From the NCBI RefSeq assembly GCF_009870125.1, contig NC_046683.1, positions 19,787,001 to 19,851,000 on the forward strand: a DNA stretch of 64,000 nucleotides, in the 5' to 3' direction. A program made the position numbers and the translations under genes. How positions within the stretch are numbered: position 1 is the first letter of the stretch; each line of letters starts with the position of its first letter. This stretch comes from Drosophila pseudoobscura (lineage: Eukaryota; Arthropoda; Insecta; Diptera; Drosophilidae). Shown here in pieces: positions 25,301 through 38,226 of this stretch. The notes below the pieces were generated by a model that worked only from the letters and a program-made list of their open reading frames with translations, was not told the DNA's origin and ran no database searches.

Positions 25301-26829
25301 TATTTAATTGAGATGCGTCTATCTCACAGACGTAATTACTTCTGAACATATCCCCATACTGCAGATACATATAACATATGTACATATATATGAAAAAGCT
25401 ATAGGTCTTGTTTTCAAGCCATCTGAATGCAACTTTTCAGAACTCTTGGAAAGCTGTGGTTGTGGAATAGTCATGTAAGGGTATTCGACTTTTGGCACTG
25501 TATGAGGGTATGAGGAATTTACATAGATGGATGTACGGTGATGTATGTATCAGCAGCTGACACTTTTGTTGTTATTTCGACTGCGGTTGTGGCACAGTTG
25601 ATGCTGATGTTGACGGTTGGTTGGCTGGCGAGCCGCAGCACTGAGAGACAGATATATCGATGGTTGCCATTCGCATTCCCGTTCCACCCACTGAACTTAT
25701 ACGCTTCTCTAACGGGATACATGTAGCCAGACAAGCAGACACATAAATATATAAAAAGATATACAGTATTTTGTTCATTGCGTTTGCATGTGTGTTAGGA
25801 TGTGGGCTGCAGCATCATCATAAAATTCAATTAAAGCGAAGCGCAGACAATCAAACAAAAGATCAAATTAAATGCGAGGCAAGCAATTTACTTCGCTGAT
25901 GTAAGAGGGCGTGGCCACATGCCACATGCCACATCCTCTAACCCACTGAATGGCCGTATCTGTGTGTGTGCGTGTCCGCGTCCGTGTGAGCATAGACAAC
26001 GGCACGCATTGCGGTTTAACGCTCTTTTCATTACACACACACACACACACACACAGTGAAAGTTAGATATATGTATGTATAGAGGGGGGACGGACTGACT
26101 GGCAGACTGGCAGCCAAAGGAACATCAAAGAAGAAGAAATAGAAGCTGCTGCGGTATTTTTACGACCATTTCAGGGCCATAATGGCAATCCAAAAGCCTG
26201 TACAACACACACAAACAGATATACTATAGATGGGGGAGTCTGTTAGGAAAATCATATAAAAGTCATTGGGACTTAGTTAAGCCAGCGATATTAACAAATG
26301 CCGTGGATGAGAATACAGAAAAAGAATGGGAATTTGGATGTGGATGTGGATGTGGATTTGGATGGGGAAGGGGCATGACAAGGGAATGTGACCACGGTTG
26401 GATATAGATGACAATAAACCAGGCCACAGTGGCTCTCCCAGCAGCAGCCGCAGTAGGAGGTGGCGATATAGCGACACTAAAATCCACATGTTACAAAGGA
26501 CATTTTCGGGCAGCCAAAGCAAGTAGCGACAGGACAAGCAAGGACCAGATAATCGGAACTTGTGCTCAAGCGTAAATGGAGATGGGAAAAGGGAAAAGGT
26601 TACAGCACATAAAACCACACCATGAATATGCACAATCTTCAACACGCTGAGCCACTGTGGGAGCCACTGAAACATCAAAATATACAATTCTCGAAAGTCT
26701 CGATAAATAACACTACACTCGGAAAAAAGTCGACTATTTTGTTCTCAATTTAGGTAGCAACGATGTGAAAATCTACCTACCGCATCCCATTCCTAAATTC
26801 TTTAAGTCATTTAATTAGTTTCAAGAACG
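22394..26829. other. Intergenic, no gene recognised
   Basis: Open frames here are short and lack domains or splice context. Small features are a palindromic ACAT/ATGT-rich patch at about 24525-24560 and an AC microsatellite at 26033-26055. Confidence 0.45.
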
Positions 26830-27010
26830 TTTTTATACCCGATTCCCGAATAAAGTAGCATATTAGCTTTGTGGGGACAATGCATGTGTGTAACAGCTAG
26901 AAGGAATCGTTTCCGATCCTATAAGTATTTATTCTTGATCAGCATCAAAAGCCGAGTCGATTGATGTCTGACTGTCCGTCTGTCCGTCCCGATGAGCGCT
27001 TAGATCTCTT
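26830..27010 (+). mobile_element. DINE-1/INE-1-like fragment (5' part only)
   Basis: The fragment starts with TATACCCGATTCCCG and contains AAGGAATCGTTTCCGATCC, GATCAGCATCAAAAGCCGAG and the CTGTCCGTCTGTCCGTCC block. It then breaks off into a non-LTR relic. Confidence 0.8.
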
Positions 27011-27059
27011 TTCCTCATGGCAGGAGATCAGCATCTCATGCCATGACCATTTCTCTTTG

Positions 27060-27640
27060 ACAAACATCTCCTCCACCCGTTTTTTAGATTATTCAAAATA
27101 TTCCGTTATGGACTTCCCAGAGCTTGGAGAGGGCCACGATTTCTGGTTCCACCTCCTGGGAATCCCTCGACTGGCGGTTCAGACGAGACTCGCCAGCAGC
27201 TGAGCTATAAACACCAAGGGTCTGCTAGCAATGCTCGCAAGTACCAGATCCTTCCAAAGTCTGAGACCCCAAAGTCTTTTATTCGTTGTGTCTATTCCTA
27301 TGCTCGGGAGACGTATGTACTTACCTCTGCAATCTGTTTGAGAGAATGCTGATGAAGAGACTCCACACGACCACAGTACTAGGGAAGATATAATATTGCT
27401 CCACCGTGTTCCTCGATGCTGAACAGGCGTTTGACCATGTCTGACTCGATGAACAACTGTTGTAAGTACTCAGTGATCTCCACCTATATTTCGATCCAAA
27501 TCAACTTTTCCTATCAACGAAATATTTTACCCCCAAGACAATCATCAATATACCGAATTTCTTTTCTCCAGAAGCGTTGTGACCTTTGGCGCCACTTTCA
27601 TCAGCTGGAAACCATTCGCGAACAAGTTCTTTAGAGCTGC
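27060..27640 (+). pseudogene. Degenerate non-LTR reverse-transcriptase fragment
   Basis: Near 27405-27465 the translation reads TVFLDAEQAFDHV before a stop. This matches the catalytic motif around (A)VFLD..AFD.VW of jockey-type reverse transcriptases. The preceding codons are collinear with the usual approach to this motif but contain stops and shifts. It is a fossil insertion directly abutting a DINE-1 piece. Confidence 0.6.
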
Positions 27641-30504
27641 ATGAATACTCGTACGCACATTTACCTAAACTACCCATCATCAAAGCTCGAATACAGTCTT
27701 ACAAAAGGCCATGAACCACTATTATGGAGGTTTTGGACCGTTGTATATCCAAATTAAATGCTTTTTAATATCGTTAAAACATATTGACATGCACATCGTA
27801 CGGATGGATCCCTGTAATTATCATCAATCACCATGAAAATCTCTGACCGCAATCCTGTTTCCGTTAGGTGATGGTACAGCGATGACATGAATTTGTACTT
27901 TAAATTCCACTTCCTTCCATTTCTGGCAGTGGGCGCCGCCGGTGGCACCATCTTGCGTGCAAGCAATTAAAAAGTTTCGGGCGCTGCATTTAATTAGGTA
28001 CGGGGCAGGGCAAGGCAACAATCAGCCATCAGCATTTGTTATAGTCCTCGTACAATGTACCAAACTAATAGCTGACCGCTGAGGGCGATTCCAGCACAGG
28101 GAATGGGTAATGGGGTTGGCTGTGAGTCTGGCTGTGAGTTTTGGGTCTCGGGTCTGGGGTCTGGGGTCCAGGGTTTGGGTTTGGGTTTGGAGCTAGGGCA
28201 CGGGCACTGGCACGGGCCCAACGAGCCGCTTAATTGAATGCCGCTGGCTGAAAGTGAAAAAAATACGAAAAGCAGAAGAGCACACTGAAAAACACGAAGG
28301 AGAAAAGGCAAAATTATGTACAGTGAAAGCGTCCGTAGCGGACGCCACACTTTCCGGTCATCGGCATCTCCCTCAACACTCCCTCGTGATATGTATTTTA
28401 TGGGTGGACATTTTCTTCAGGAGCCCCCACTCTTACAGACGACAGATCACTTGGGCGGACTCATATCTTAGTGGAAATCATTTATTTTTTCCCATTTCCG
28501 TGACGGAGTACTCCTCAGTGTCCACCTACGCTACCATTCACTGTACTGGTACAGTATTACCGGGTGAATCACAGGGAGTGCGAAGCAGAGTGTGAGGCGT
28601 AGAGCAGTTGGCTCGACATTTGGCTTCGGCGCTAGCTTTGGCTCCATCTCCATCTCCGGCCCGGGCACTGGCACTGGCACTGGCGCTGGCGCTGGATCTT
28701 CTTTGGCGGAGGCCCGCCGGCTGTTTGTTAATGGCGTTCAAGCAAATTTTCATGTTGGCTTAGACAACGGCCCAGCAGCTGCACTGCCGCTGCCGCCACT
28801 CAAATTGGCCTTTTTATTATGTTACTCGAAGGTCCTTACGCCAGAGCGCCTGCTACCACCTTCCCCAATGCCAGCCCACTGCCACTGCCAGGAGACTCCC
28901 CACCCAATGTGCGGCCACAAGACGCAACACGGCGAAACACAGTTTTCAGTCAGTCGCTCTCCTGGCACTATTCCTCTCCCATGCCTCTCATGCTGTGGCA
29001 GGAACATAAGCAGAACGGCATTATGAAATGCCAACGGCGCGACGGTCGATGGCCGTTTTGGTAACTGTTAACAGCAGGAACGAGAACGAGAACGAGCACA
29101 GGAACGGGAACGCGAACGGTAACAGCAGAAGCATGAGAAAATAGCAATCGCCAGACCAACACAATCCCGAACAATGATGGGTAAATGGTCAGCGCTGAAA
29201 CATAAAGAAGAGTGGAGCGCGCAAGCGGAAACAAAAAGCGAAACAAAGGAAACCGCAGCAGCTCCTGTGTGGGGCGTTTCTCCGTCTCCCTCAAACCTCA
29301 AAGGAATGCTCTAGCCCAAGATGGAAATCACTTAAAAGCCCTGCGCCTGATGCAGATACACTGAAACCTGCTTATTTTGTATGTACATATTTATGGTTTT
29401 AATTGTAATGGCTACCGTATAGCTTTTGTAATATTTGTAATACATATCTGTGAATACTGATCAAGCAGCATTTTGAAAGCGTTTAAATCTTTGTACTCCC
29501 TGCTAGAGTATATAATTTCCCAGAGCACAATCAGGGACGATGAAAAGTGATATAAGCTCCCGTTGCAGTCGAAGTAAGTTATTCAGCAGCTGCCTGACTA
29601 CTATTTTGATCAAATTTGCGGTGCCATGACGGGCGCCAGCCATAAGAAGTAGCCGTAATAAAGTGGCAGCTCTTCGCTTTAGACCCGCTCTCGCTCTCCC
29701 TCAAACCAAGAGTCCGTTACACTCTATTTTCGTCGAAAAATATGCAACGTCACTCGCCCATCATTCCTCTTGTACGCAAAATGTAATCTCGTTAAAAGCA
29801 GCTCAAATACCGGCCATTCCCATTCCCATCCCCATTCCCTACTCTCTCCCTCTCCCTCTCCGCTCTGAATTTCAATGCTTAACATTGGCCTTTTGTACTC
29901 AGTGGGAAAATAAAGAGATTTAACAGTTACACAGTTCACAGGTCTATCGCAAGTCCTCCCTCTTCACAAAACGATGAATGGAATGCAAATAGAGCTACAG
30001 TTAAATACATTCCATACCAACAGAAAATTTCAACAAACTATTACAAATATTTTGTATGTTGTATATAGTTATCATGCTGCTGAATGATCCTCTCTAATGT
30101 CTCATAAAATCCGTAGCGCCCAATCCAGAGAAAAAACACTTTTCGACGTGTGCCGTGAGTGTGCCGGTTGTTGCCTCAAACTTTTGTTCGAATTCAAAGC
30201 TAAAGGTCTAAGGGAAATGTAAGTGAAAAACTAAATTGATTCCTTTAATAGAACAACAAAAATTAAATGAAGGTATACTTTTTTGAAAAACAAAACAAAT
30301 TTTACCTGTTGTGGGTATAAACATTTTTTTTATTTCCAGCCCCTTCTTTGGCATGAAGAACAAAAAGAGATGACACTTTTCACATTGATTAAATTATTTT
30401 TCCGGTGTTGACTTGGCTAAAAACACATCAAATGCATTCAAAAAGTGATTAAATACGTTACGTTAACAATAACATCGATATTACGTTGATTATCACACGC
30501 ATTA
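27641..30504. other. Intergenic, no gene recognised
   Basis: Simple repeats dominate, for example the GGGTCTG/GGGTTTG series at about 28140-28190 and GGCACTG/GGCGCTG units at about 28655-28692. The open frame at 28592-29026 reads through these repeats and looks fortuitous. Confidence 0.4.
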
Positions 30505-30795
30505 AATAAAAAACGAGGGGGAACATCGTGGGTCGCGGCAAGGCAGCGACTCTTCTTTTATACCCGGTACTCAGTCAGTATATATGTGAAGTTATTTTGT
30601 AATTTATCCAATATATTTCATATGTCGTTTATATCGCTGTCCGCAAAGGCGACGAATTGATTTTTTGCACCCAAATTTTGTATCCAGACTCCTGTGATAC
30701 CACACTGTTACAAGTGTATTTCAAAATTCTAGATCGGATTCAGATCAGATCAAATTCAGATCGGATTACACAGCCCCACAAAAAAAAAGTGTCGT
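30505..30795. mobile_element. Composite DINE-1/INE-1-like fragments in opposite orientations
   Basis: Bases 30510-30600 match the terminal block in minus orientation (AAAACGAGGGGGAACATCG, then TATACCCGGTACTCAGTCAG). Bases 30670-30790 match the internal block in plus orientation (GTATCCAGACTCCTGTGATA). The order implies nesting or an internal inversion. Confidence 0.7.
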
Positions 30796-31029
30796 GCGCG
30801 GGTGACCAGAGTATCCTATCCCTATGTATTTTGAAGCCCTGAAAACGAATCCGAGGTCAGATTTGCTCCATCACGTCAGGTTCTTTTTTTTAATCGCAAA
30901 AAAACCTATTAGCTCGAAACATGGTGGAAACTCATTTGAATAATTACGATTTCTTAGCAATCTGACGCATTTTCTATCCGGAAAGATGCACTTCGGCTCC
31001 ATGCAATAATATCAATTTTTATACTTTAA

Positions 31030-31210
31030 CTCCCAAAAAGACTTCTCGGCTTTCAGCCTTGGCTTTCGGCTTACTACATTCAAAACAAGTGGAATCGACT
31101 TTAAGATCTCTGTTCAAATGTGACATGTCGCCACACTTAAAACACTTTCGCACCTGGCCTGTTTCCGATCGTTTAGCTACTGGAGAATGTCTTTTGTCAA
31201 CGCCCGGTCC
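31030..31210 (-). pseudogene. Gag-like zinc-knuckle relic
   Basis: On the minus strand a short frame reads CFKCGDMSHLNRDL, then CFECSKPKAKAE. These resemble two CCHC knuckles in a row, with the final Cys of the first knuckle lost. This is the signature of retroelement gag proteins. The surrounding frame is short and closes quickly, so it is a relic. The parent element cannot be named. Confidence 0.45.
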
Positions 31211-31759
31211 TCATTGTTCGATGACAAATATTGACCACGAGCTTTCCTACAAGCCTCTAGCTGACAATCCAACTGCTTTACTGTTTTCACCTTATTTTAT
31301 TTGTGCTAGAAACGGGAATGCCTTCTATATATTCTAAATATTCTAAATATCTATTAGCTTTGCGTTTTCCATGGGTGCGTATTCATAGTGTTGTCTGTTG
31401 TCTGTCATAGTACGTCCCATCTTTTCCCTGAATATCAGAAAGTCAAAATATCGGCTGACTGGCCCTATGTACAGATTACAGTAGTGATGTGAATCAATGT
31501 GAATCAATGTGCTCGATGTGAATCGAGTCTGACCAATGTCGAAATGCTGTGATCTTTCGTGTGGGTGTTTCATGACGAGGAATCGACAATCTTATCAATC
31601 TCAGCCCAGAGGCAGGCGAACAGTGAAAAGAGACGAGCAATGGAACACTTTGGACCTCGGACTCGACGGAAAATAGCTGGCCCAGTAATGGGCATTACGA
31701 ATTGATATCACACCTTCGCAATTGTAACAGGTCTGCTCCGCGAAACCGATCAGTTTGGG

Positions 31760-32095
31760 ATGGCCACGTACATACATAGATCTGGCCAAGCAACGGGAGC
31801 AGCTGGAGAAGACCTAACACACCAGGTGGATGAAATCAACTCGACCTTACGCTTCAGCCAGTAGAGTGTATGAACAGCATATTCGGGAGCTCTCGGAGTA
31901 TCATCGGCCATCATGACCATCCAGTTAGTTGGATCCGCGGGGAATCCAGCTGTAAATGCCAGCCGCCAACTCAGTCTGGTAGCTGTTTCAAGCCCATATG
32001 GAAAAGATGTGTGACATTTTGTCGCTCTTGAAGTTCTTGGCCACCGGCTTGGCCACTGAGATTGAGGAGGATGTCGACCTGAAGATGACTAGATA
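31760..32095 (+). pseudogene. Unassigned broken coding fragment
   Basis: Plus-strand pieces look protein-like but lie in different frames separated by stops, for example DLAKQREQLEKT at about 31781 and MEKMCDILSLLKFLATGLA at about 31998. I do not recognise the family. It could be a retrocopy relic or part of a transposon. Confidence 0.3.
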
Positions 32096-33134
32096 GAAGA
32101 AGTTTATACAAAATCCCTTATTATAGTAAATCAATAAGATAGTCATAGCATCTCACATAATGAATGCCAATACAATTTGAGTAAGCATCGAAATTTTATC
32201 AATATGCTAAATCACGTGCTTGTTAGGCGCTTAATTTTATTTTTCCAAAGTACTTGTTGGCTCTGGATCACCATTTGAGGTGAAACAGTGTTCCCTTGGT
32301 GACGATTCAGGCCAAGTTAAGAAAATCGAAAAATAGAAAGAGCCAACTCAAGATTTTGGACACGTGCCTTGTCAAGCCAGAAGTCTATGGATGTTATGAA
32401 ATGAACTAAATGTATGTAATGTCAGTCTTGAAATCATTTTGAGCTCCCACAGGGATATGTTATCCAAAATATCCGAAAAGCACACAATCGAATTAACACT
32501 GTCCCCCAATTACGAAAATGTCTTGACGTTCTCCAAGCTAAATCTAAACTGATGTGTATCCCATTGAAGGACTAATGATAGAAGTCTGCCAATTAACATT
32601 TGATGTCACATTAGTTCTAGAAGAATTTATACTCAAACTCCTGGGCTGCAGACAAAAAACACAGACATAACCCAGGACAACCAATAAGGTACTCGTGTCG
32701 TAGATGGTCACCGATTCGTTGGGTTTTTCACTACCAAAACGGTTATCTTGACATCAGGTGCTACCAGGACCTACTGCAACTGGTACGGATTCGGAACATG
32801 GTCAGGAGCAGTGTACCACTACTGAGGTCTTGGCGTTCCATTGATGTTTTCATTGGCACAGCCGAACGATTCATGATTAATATTGCATCGACCCCTGGCT
32901 TTTCCTCCAAGCGTTAGCTCTAGGTGTGCCTGGGCTGTGGAATTGAGATTAGTTGAATTATAAATTATAATTTAGAATACTTAGAGGTCTACATTGCATG
33001 GATATGTATGGATGCAAGTGAGTTCCGGCTGCATTGTATGATGTAGTGTATCTCAGTGCTCAGCTGGGAGCTCAAATTATTTGAAATAGTTCCTTAAATC
33101 TATTAACAATAGATTGCTGCATCAATAAAATCTC

Positions 33135-33140
33135 TTTATT
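33135..33140 (-). terminator. Poly(A) signal of the small secreted peptide gene
   Basis: AATAAA on the minus strand lies 32 bases after the stop codon of the 40-residue reading frame. Confidence 0.65.
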
Positions 33141-33172
33141 GGTAAAATTAAACTGTACAATATGAAGAGTAA

Positions 33173-33295
33173 CTAGGCACACACCCCATTTATTGCCACG
33201 GTACACCATTTGTAGTCAGACATTCGTTTGGCAGTGACTTTCATGACAAATGTAGCCAGAACCATTGCTAAAATAATATAAAATTTAAGACTCAT
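33173..33295 (-). CDS. Small secreted peptide precursor (40 aa)
   Basis: The frame encodes 40 residues. Residues 1-22 form a textbook signal peptide: MSLK, then a hydrophobic core (FYIILAMVLATFVM), then a polar KVTA end. The rest, KRMSDYKWCTVAINGVCA, is a mature peptide of about 18 residues with two Cys seven residues apart, which could form one disulfide loop. A TATA-like box and an initiator lie upstream at normal spacing, and AATAAA follows the stop, so a complete compact transcription unit is visible. Size and layout resemble Drosophila male accessory-gland peptides or short immune peptides. The KWC...C pattern recalls sex-peptide C-termini, but the loop is shorter and homology is not shown. 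I do not recognise a named family. Surrounding DNA is relic-rich and offers no operon-like context. Confidence 0.65.
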   Translation of the reverse strand: MSLKFYIILAMVLATFVMKVTAKRMSDYKWCTVAINGVCA

Positions 33296-33403
33296 CTTAG
33301 CTGCGATCTCCAGTTCCCAATGTTTTCGCAAGTAGCCGCCAACGGTTTTTGTATTACCAACAATTTAACACACATTTCAAACCATTAAAATGGAATTACG
33401 GAT

Positions 33404-33441
33404 GGATTGAACAAAGCGAAAACTCCAGACTTAAATATTTA
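33404..33441 (-). promoter_or_regulatory. TATA box and initiator for the small secreted peptide gene
   Basis: On the minus strand TAAATATTTAAG (about 33430-33441) is followed about 30 bases later by TTCAATCC (33404-33411), a fair initiator. This predicts transcription start near 33408 and a 5' leader of about 113 bases. Confidence 0.5.
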
Positions 33442-33829
33442 CCCGGCTAGGTGTTCCGCTGTGAACCAAACCGACCATTTATGATAGATTTGGGGCCTTC
33501 AAATTTTTAGTAGTTTAAAATCTAGTATTTTTTGGCTTTTTCAGAGGAACTTACTTAAGTATCTTACGCTTGGTTGTATTGAACTTTACAATTTTGAAAA
33601 GATGATAAATACAATCGGATATAAACACATTTTAGACTAAGCTTATCGTCTGGAAAATATAAGGCTTTCAAATTAAAAATGTTTCATTTTTTGCAGTATA
33701 TGTATTTTTTTTTAAATATTGACCAAAAACTCGGAATTTAATGTCGAAATGTGGTGTTCAGAGGCTTGGTCAAACGGCTGCACCATACCCGTTTATCCAT
33801 AAATTTTCAAAAAAAAACCGCGTTTTCGT

Positions 33830-34010
33830 GGCTTGACACATTTTAATTGTTTTTAGACAGCACCTACAGCGCCGGTCTAATATAGACTCTGCAATCTGGT
33901 AGATAGGGCCATTCTCTGTGATTTCTCCACAGTAGCTTGGTTGCTCTAGCTTGTATATTCTCTGAGATCTAGGCATTAAACGGGACGGACATGGCTATAT
34001 ACAGTGGACT
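33830..34010 (-). mobile_element. DINE-1/INE-1-like fragment
   Basis: Minus-orientation internal block with GGTTGCTCTAGCTTGTATA, TCTCTGAGATCTAGGC and GGGACGGACATGGC. The ends are lost. Confidence 0.7.
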
Positions 34011-34189
34011 ATAGTGGCTCTGAAGTTGCCATTGAACATGTAAATCATCGAGACATCCACGTGTAATATTTCTAGTCCATTGTTTTGATCAGCAGGAGTT
34101 GAAGCCTCGTCATCTGAACCATCTGAATACAACTTCATTAACTACACAATCCCATAGCGAGATGACACAGAAGCGTATCAATCTCTCCC

Positions 34190-34217
34190 TCACACACACA
34201 CACACACACACACACAC
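34190..34217. repeat. (CA)n microsatellite
   Basis: An uninterrupted CA run in intergenic DNA. Confidence 0.9.
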
Positions 34218-37200
34218 GCAAATGTGGCTGGGACCACGGCCTCGCCCCAAGTGGGTGGCAGGCATTTTAATGGTGGCCTAATTAAGCGTTGCATACTGCG
34301 TGCGGTTTCCCAAAAATGCGCGCCAGAAGCGTGCAACCTCCAACGACATCTCGTCAGAGTGTATGTGGACTGCAACTACCACCGAGGACCCTCCCGCCCT
34401 ACCGTGTATGTCACTAATCAAGCCGCGTGGTCTGTCAATTACGAATTCCGCGCAGACGGAGAACAGGAGACAGCCGCCACCACAGGAGCCGCGGGGCGCT
34501 AGATAATGATAGCTTCGGTCCCAGAGCCATATGCCATATGAAAGCTTTCCAAGGTTTGTTTTCTTCCTTCAGATTTTGGTTCTGAGACTGGGATAGCTAT
34601 TAGCATAATCATTACTGTCTTAAAAAGAGTTTCATGGGTACAAAAGTCTCGGTAAAAATCTTTCCGGCCCCATTAACTCATTTTTATATACGTTCACATT
34701 TCCAAAGTTCAAGGGATGCACATTTGTCCGTTTAACTATGTATAATCTCAACATTCAAGACATACATATAGTTAGAATCAAAAAACAAGAGTAAAAACCC
34801 TTTTGAAAACAATGTATCAGAATGCTTTTGAAGATAAAGTTGTATAAACGGTAAATTATTATGAATAAACTTTTTTGCGAACAAAATTTCATTTGAATTG
34901 GAGCCAACAGGGTTCGGATCAATAAGGTATGACAAGCTAGGATTTGTGTTCCTTTAAAGATAATCCATTTAATCGTCGTGAGTCGAGTATTTCCAATGCT
35001 GTTATACAGGCATTCGTTGGCAAGTGCATTCGAAGAACTCCACCGAAGCTATTATTATACTTCTGCTTGCATTTGGCATTGCAAATCGCTGGGAGACTGG
35101 CAGCCACAACTTGGGGAGGAGCAACCGCTGAGGCGGTTGCTCTTCTGCTAAGTATGGTTAGGAAATTCAGTGCCATTCCATGGCTCTGTTAGGCATTAGG
35201 ACAGCAATAAATTGCGGCTTTGCTAGCGACATGAAGATGCTTTCGAGTGGCAAAAACAATCAGGAATAGGGGGGGTGCCGCATTGAGTACTCATTCGAGT
35301 ACGAGGCATTCCGACAACAATCTGCCATTGCCCGCCCGCAATTTACTGTTCGTGTATTCGCATCTTGAATACACTCTTACAATATTGAACGACTGAATGA
35401 GCACTCAACCTCAACCTCAACCTGGCCCGGTCCCGGTCCCGCCCATGTGCCCCAGTGATTGCTATAAATTTTAAATAGATTTTAGCATGGCGCTGATTGC
35501 ATTGGCTTGTCCTACGCTTCAGGGTATGTTGCTTGGTCTGGGTCTGAATCAGAATCTGGTTCTAAATCTGAGTTTGGGCCCGAGTCTGAGGGGTCTCCTG
35601 GCCAGTCATCAGCAATTTCCGAAACCAAATAGAAAATGAAAACGGCGACGACGGGCGCTCTAGTTCCAGTTCCATCTCCATCTCCAGAATCAAATACAGA
35701 GTCCTCCCACCCAACCATCATCAGAAACAATGTGTACTTAATTTGCTTTCAAAGCTCCTCCCGCCTCTCATTTCATTCCATTCCCTCCATATCGGTCCAT
35801 TTCGTTTGCAGCTTTCTTAATGCTTCCGTGGATTTGCTGCGCGTTTTGAATATGAATCATGCTTTCAAGTATTCCCCGTTTTCCATATTGATTGAGCTGT
35901 AGAAACACCCACACCCCCACCCCCACCCCCACCCAAACACAAAGCATTCCCCCATTCCGCTTGTATGCCGCTTGCCCCGACGAGGCGGTGCAGCCAGGAG
36001 CAACATGAAATATTTTCCAATTTGAGTTTGGTCCATTTTCAAACCCCCCATCCCAAGAGTAGATTAATTTTTCCGAGGGAGGTGGTAATATTGCGGGCCA
36101 CGCTCGTTTAATTAACATTTGCATGCAGCCTGATCAAATGGGGCATGCAACAAGTTCAACAACCCCCGACAGCTGCTCAGCCATCGTCGTAGTGTGAACC
36201 CTTTCGGATTTTCTTTCCTCTCCTTGATTCTGGGACATTCCGAACAATCAAGGAATGTAACACAATTGTGTAACAGAAAAGTGTTGATACCCTCTAAAAA
36301 TGAGTTAGTCGGACTAAAGGAAATTTCAATTTTATTGTTGTGTATGTTTTTTTGGGTGTTTTGCAGTTTAATTTAAATTTAATTAAATTAAAATGCTTAT
36401 TATTAAAATGCTTTGCGATTGCTGAACAAATGTTGGATGCTCTGAAGGACATCTTGCCATATCCAATATCCCAAAATATATTGAAACATTTAAAAAGTTT
36501 TGAGGATATCCTCTAGTCGTGTGAGATATTGATTTTCTGGGTTCCTTAGATTTATATTTTGCTATGCGCATGGTATTCGTACTATATACAAGAGAAGGCA
36601 CAGATTTACCTACATTTTTCGCGGCACACAGGAATGGGCATGCAATGGAGCTCCGCCTGACATTCTTTCTCCCTCTCTTTTTGCCTCTTCCCTCTGTCCC
36701 TCTATTTCTCCCCCTTCTTGCTAATTCTTGGGCTTCATTTAATTTGATTTTTCCATGTTTCCGCGGCGTATTTTTCACCACCCAAAACCTCGAGGCTTAT
36801 CCGAGCTGAGCGTTGAGTGAGTGGCGGGAGGACGGGTAGGTTGGAAAAGAGAAGTGTGATGCCGATTGATGGCGAGAAAGTTGGCGATTAGGGCGGTGGG
36901 GCAGGGAAATTCGCATTGCCTGTGTTTATGCAAATATTTGTATTCCATTTGCATTTCAATAATTGAAATTTTTATTTTCGTTTCTCGCTTGCCCTTACTT
37001 CTTTACTTCCACTATCTCTCTCACTCGCCTTCATTATGAGATTTACTTGGCGCGAAAAACAAACACAAGGAATACATTTTTTTGGGAAATTGATTAAACA
37101 TTACACCCGGTCACAAAATCCCCAAGTTTTGTTTGCCCAACTCTTGACACAGATTTGAGGTTATGGATAGTATTGTCCTTCCCCACCACTTACAAAACTC

Positions 37201-37480
37201 GAGCGAGTCGTCCGTGTCCTTGACCATACAGTTTTTTAAAGCGACGCTTGATCAGCTTCAAGACCCTAGTCGATATTCAATATAACCCTGTGTGTCTGTA
37301 TCTGCATAAATAACAGAATCATGGTCGATATTAGTACAGGACTGCATACTTTTTATATTCATACCAAGATTAAAACCTTTCGGTATTGACAATGGATTAT
37401 GATACATTACAATACGGTATTGGAGGATCATATTCTTCAGATATTTTTATGAGGCTATATCCCACCACAAACTCAGATAT
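34218..37480. other. Intergenic, no gene recognised
   Basis: Contains a CCCCCA tandem run at about 35906-35935 and AT-rich sequence. I find no domain, splice structure or promoter-plus-frame combination. Confidence 0.4.
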
Positions 37481-37489
37481 GACGCGCTC

Positions 37490-37870
37490 GGATGACCAAT
37501 ACAGCTTTTATGACTCTATATATATATACAAATATATTGTTAAATAATATATTTAACAAATATTCCACCGGCCTCTTTCGCCCCCACAAAAGGCGAAAGT
37601 CTGTGATATCCAAAATTTTAAAGAGACGAAAAAATCAAAAACGCAATATCACAGAGAACGACCATATATATCATATTGTCGAATCTGGATCAGATCGGAT
37701 CATTGATATAACCAAAAGAAACAAATACGCTGCGTCCGACGACACGTTCTGACTGATTTTCTGTCTCTCTCTCCCTCATACACTCCTTGGCGTTCAATGT
37801 TAGCGCCCTCTGGCAGAGGTTAGCCATACTGACTAAGTCACAACATTCCACCTCGTTAAATATACATATG
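37490..37870 (+). mobile_element. DINE-1/INE-1-like copy (3' two thirds)
   Basis: Contains the internal block with CAAAAACGCAATATCACAG and GGATCAGATCGGAT, a CT tract at 37761-37785, and the end block with GCGCCCTCTGGCAGAGG and CACAACATTCCACCTCG. Confidence 0.8.
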
Positions 37871-38226
37871 TATGTTGTATATAGTATATACGGAATTAAA
37901 TAAATGGAATTTATTTTAAAATGAAATTTAATATTGAGTTTTTACCTAGAAGTTTGGGCCGAAACTGTGAATATCACAGCCAGACTGAAAGAACGCCGAC
38001 TGAATATTCATTTCAGTATTTTTTTTATACTTATACTTAAAGCAAAAACTTTGGATAAATAAATTCTGTTGCATTAAACGAAGAACAGTGTACACGGGAC
38101 GACATACAGACGAACATCAATATGGCCAGATACCAAAACAAATGAAAGCTGGAGTATGTTACACAAATTAAAAAGCTTTCACGCTGATGATTTTTTGTGA
38201 GAACGACAATCATGTATTTGTGCAAT

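Noticed and set aside
28592..29026. Plus-strand frame of 144 codons with Gly/Thr/Ala repeats
   Set aside because: It reads through simple GGCACTGG-type repeats and continues without any domain or splice support.
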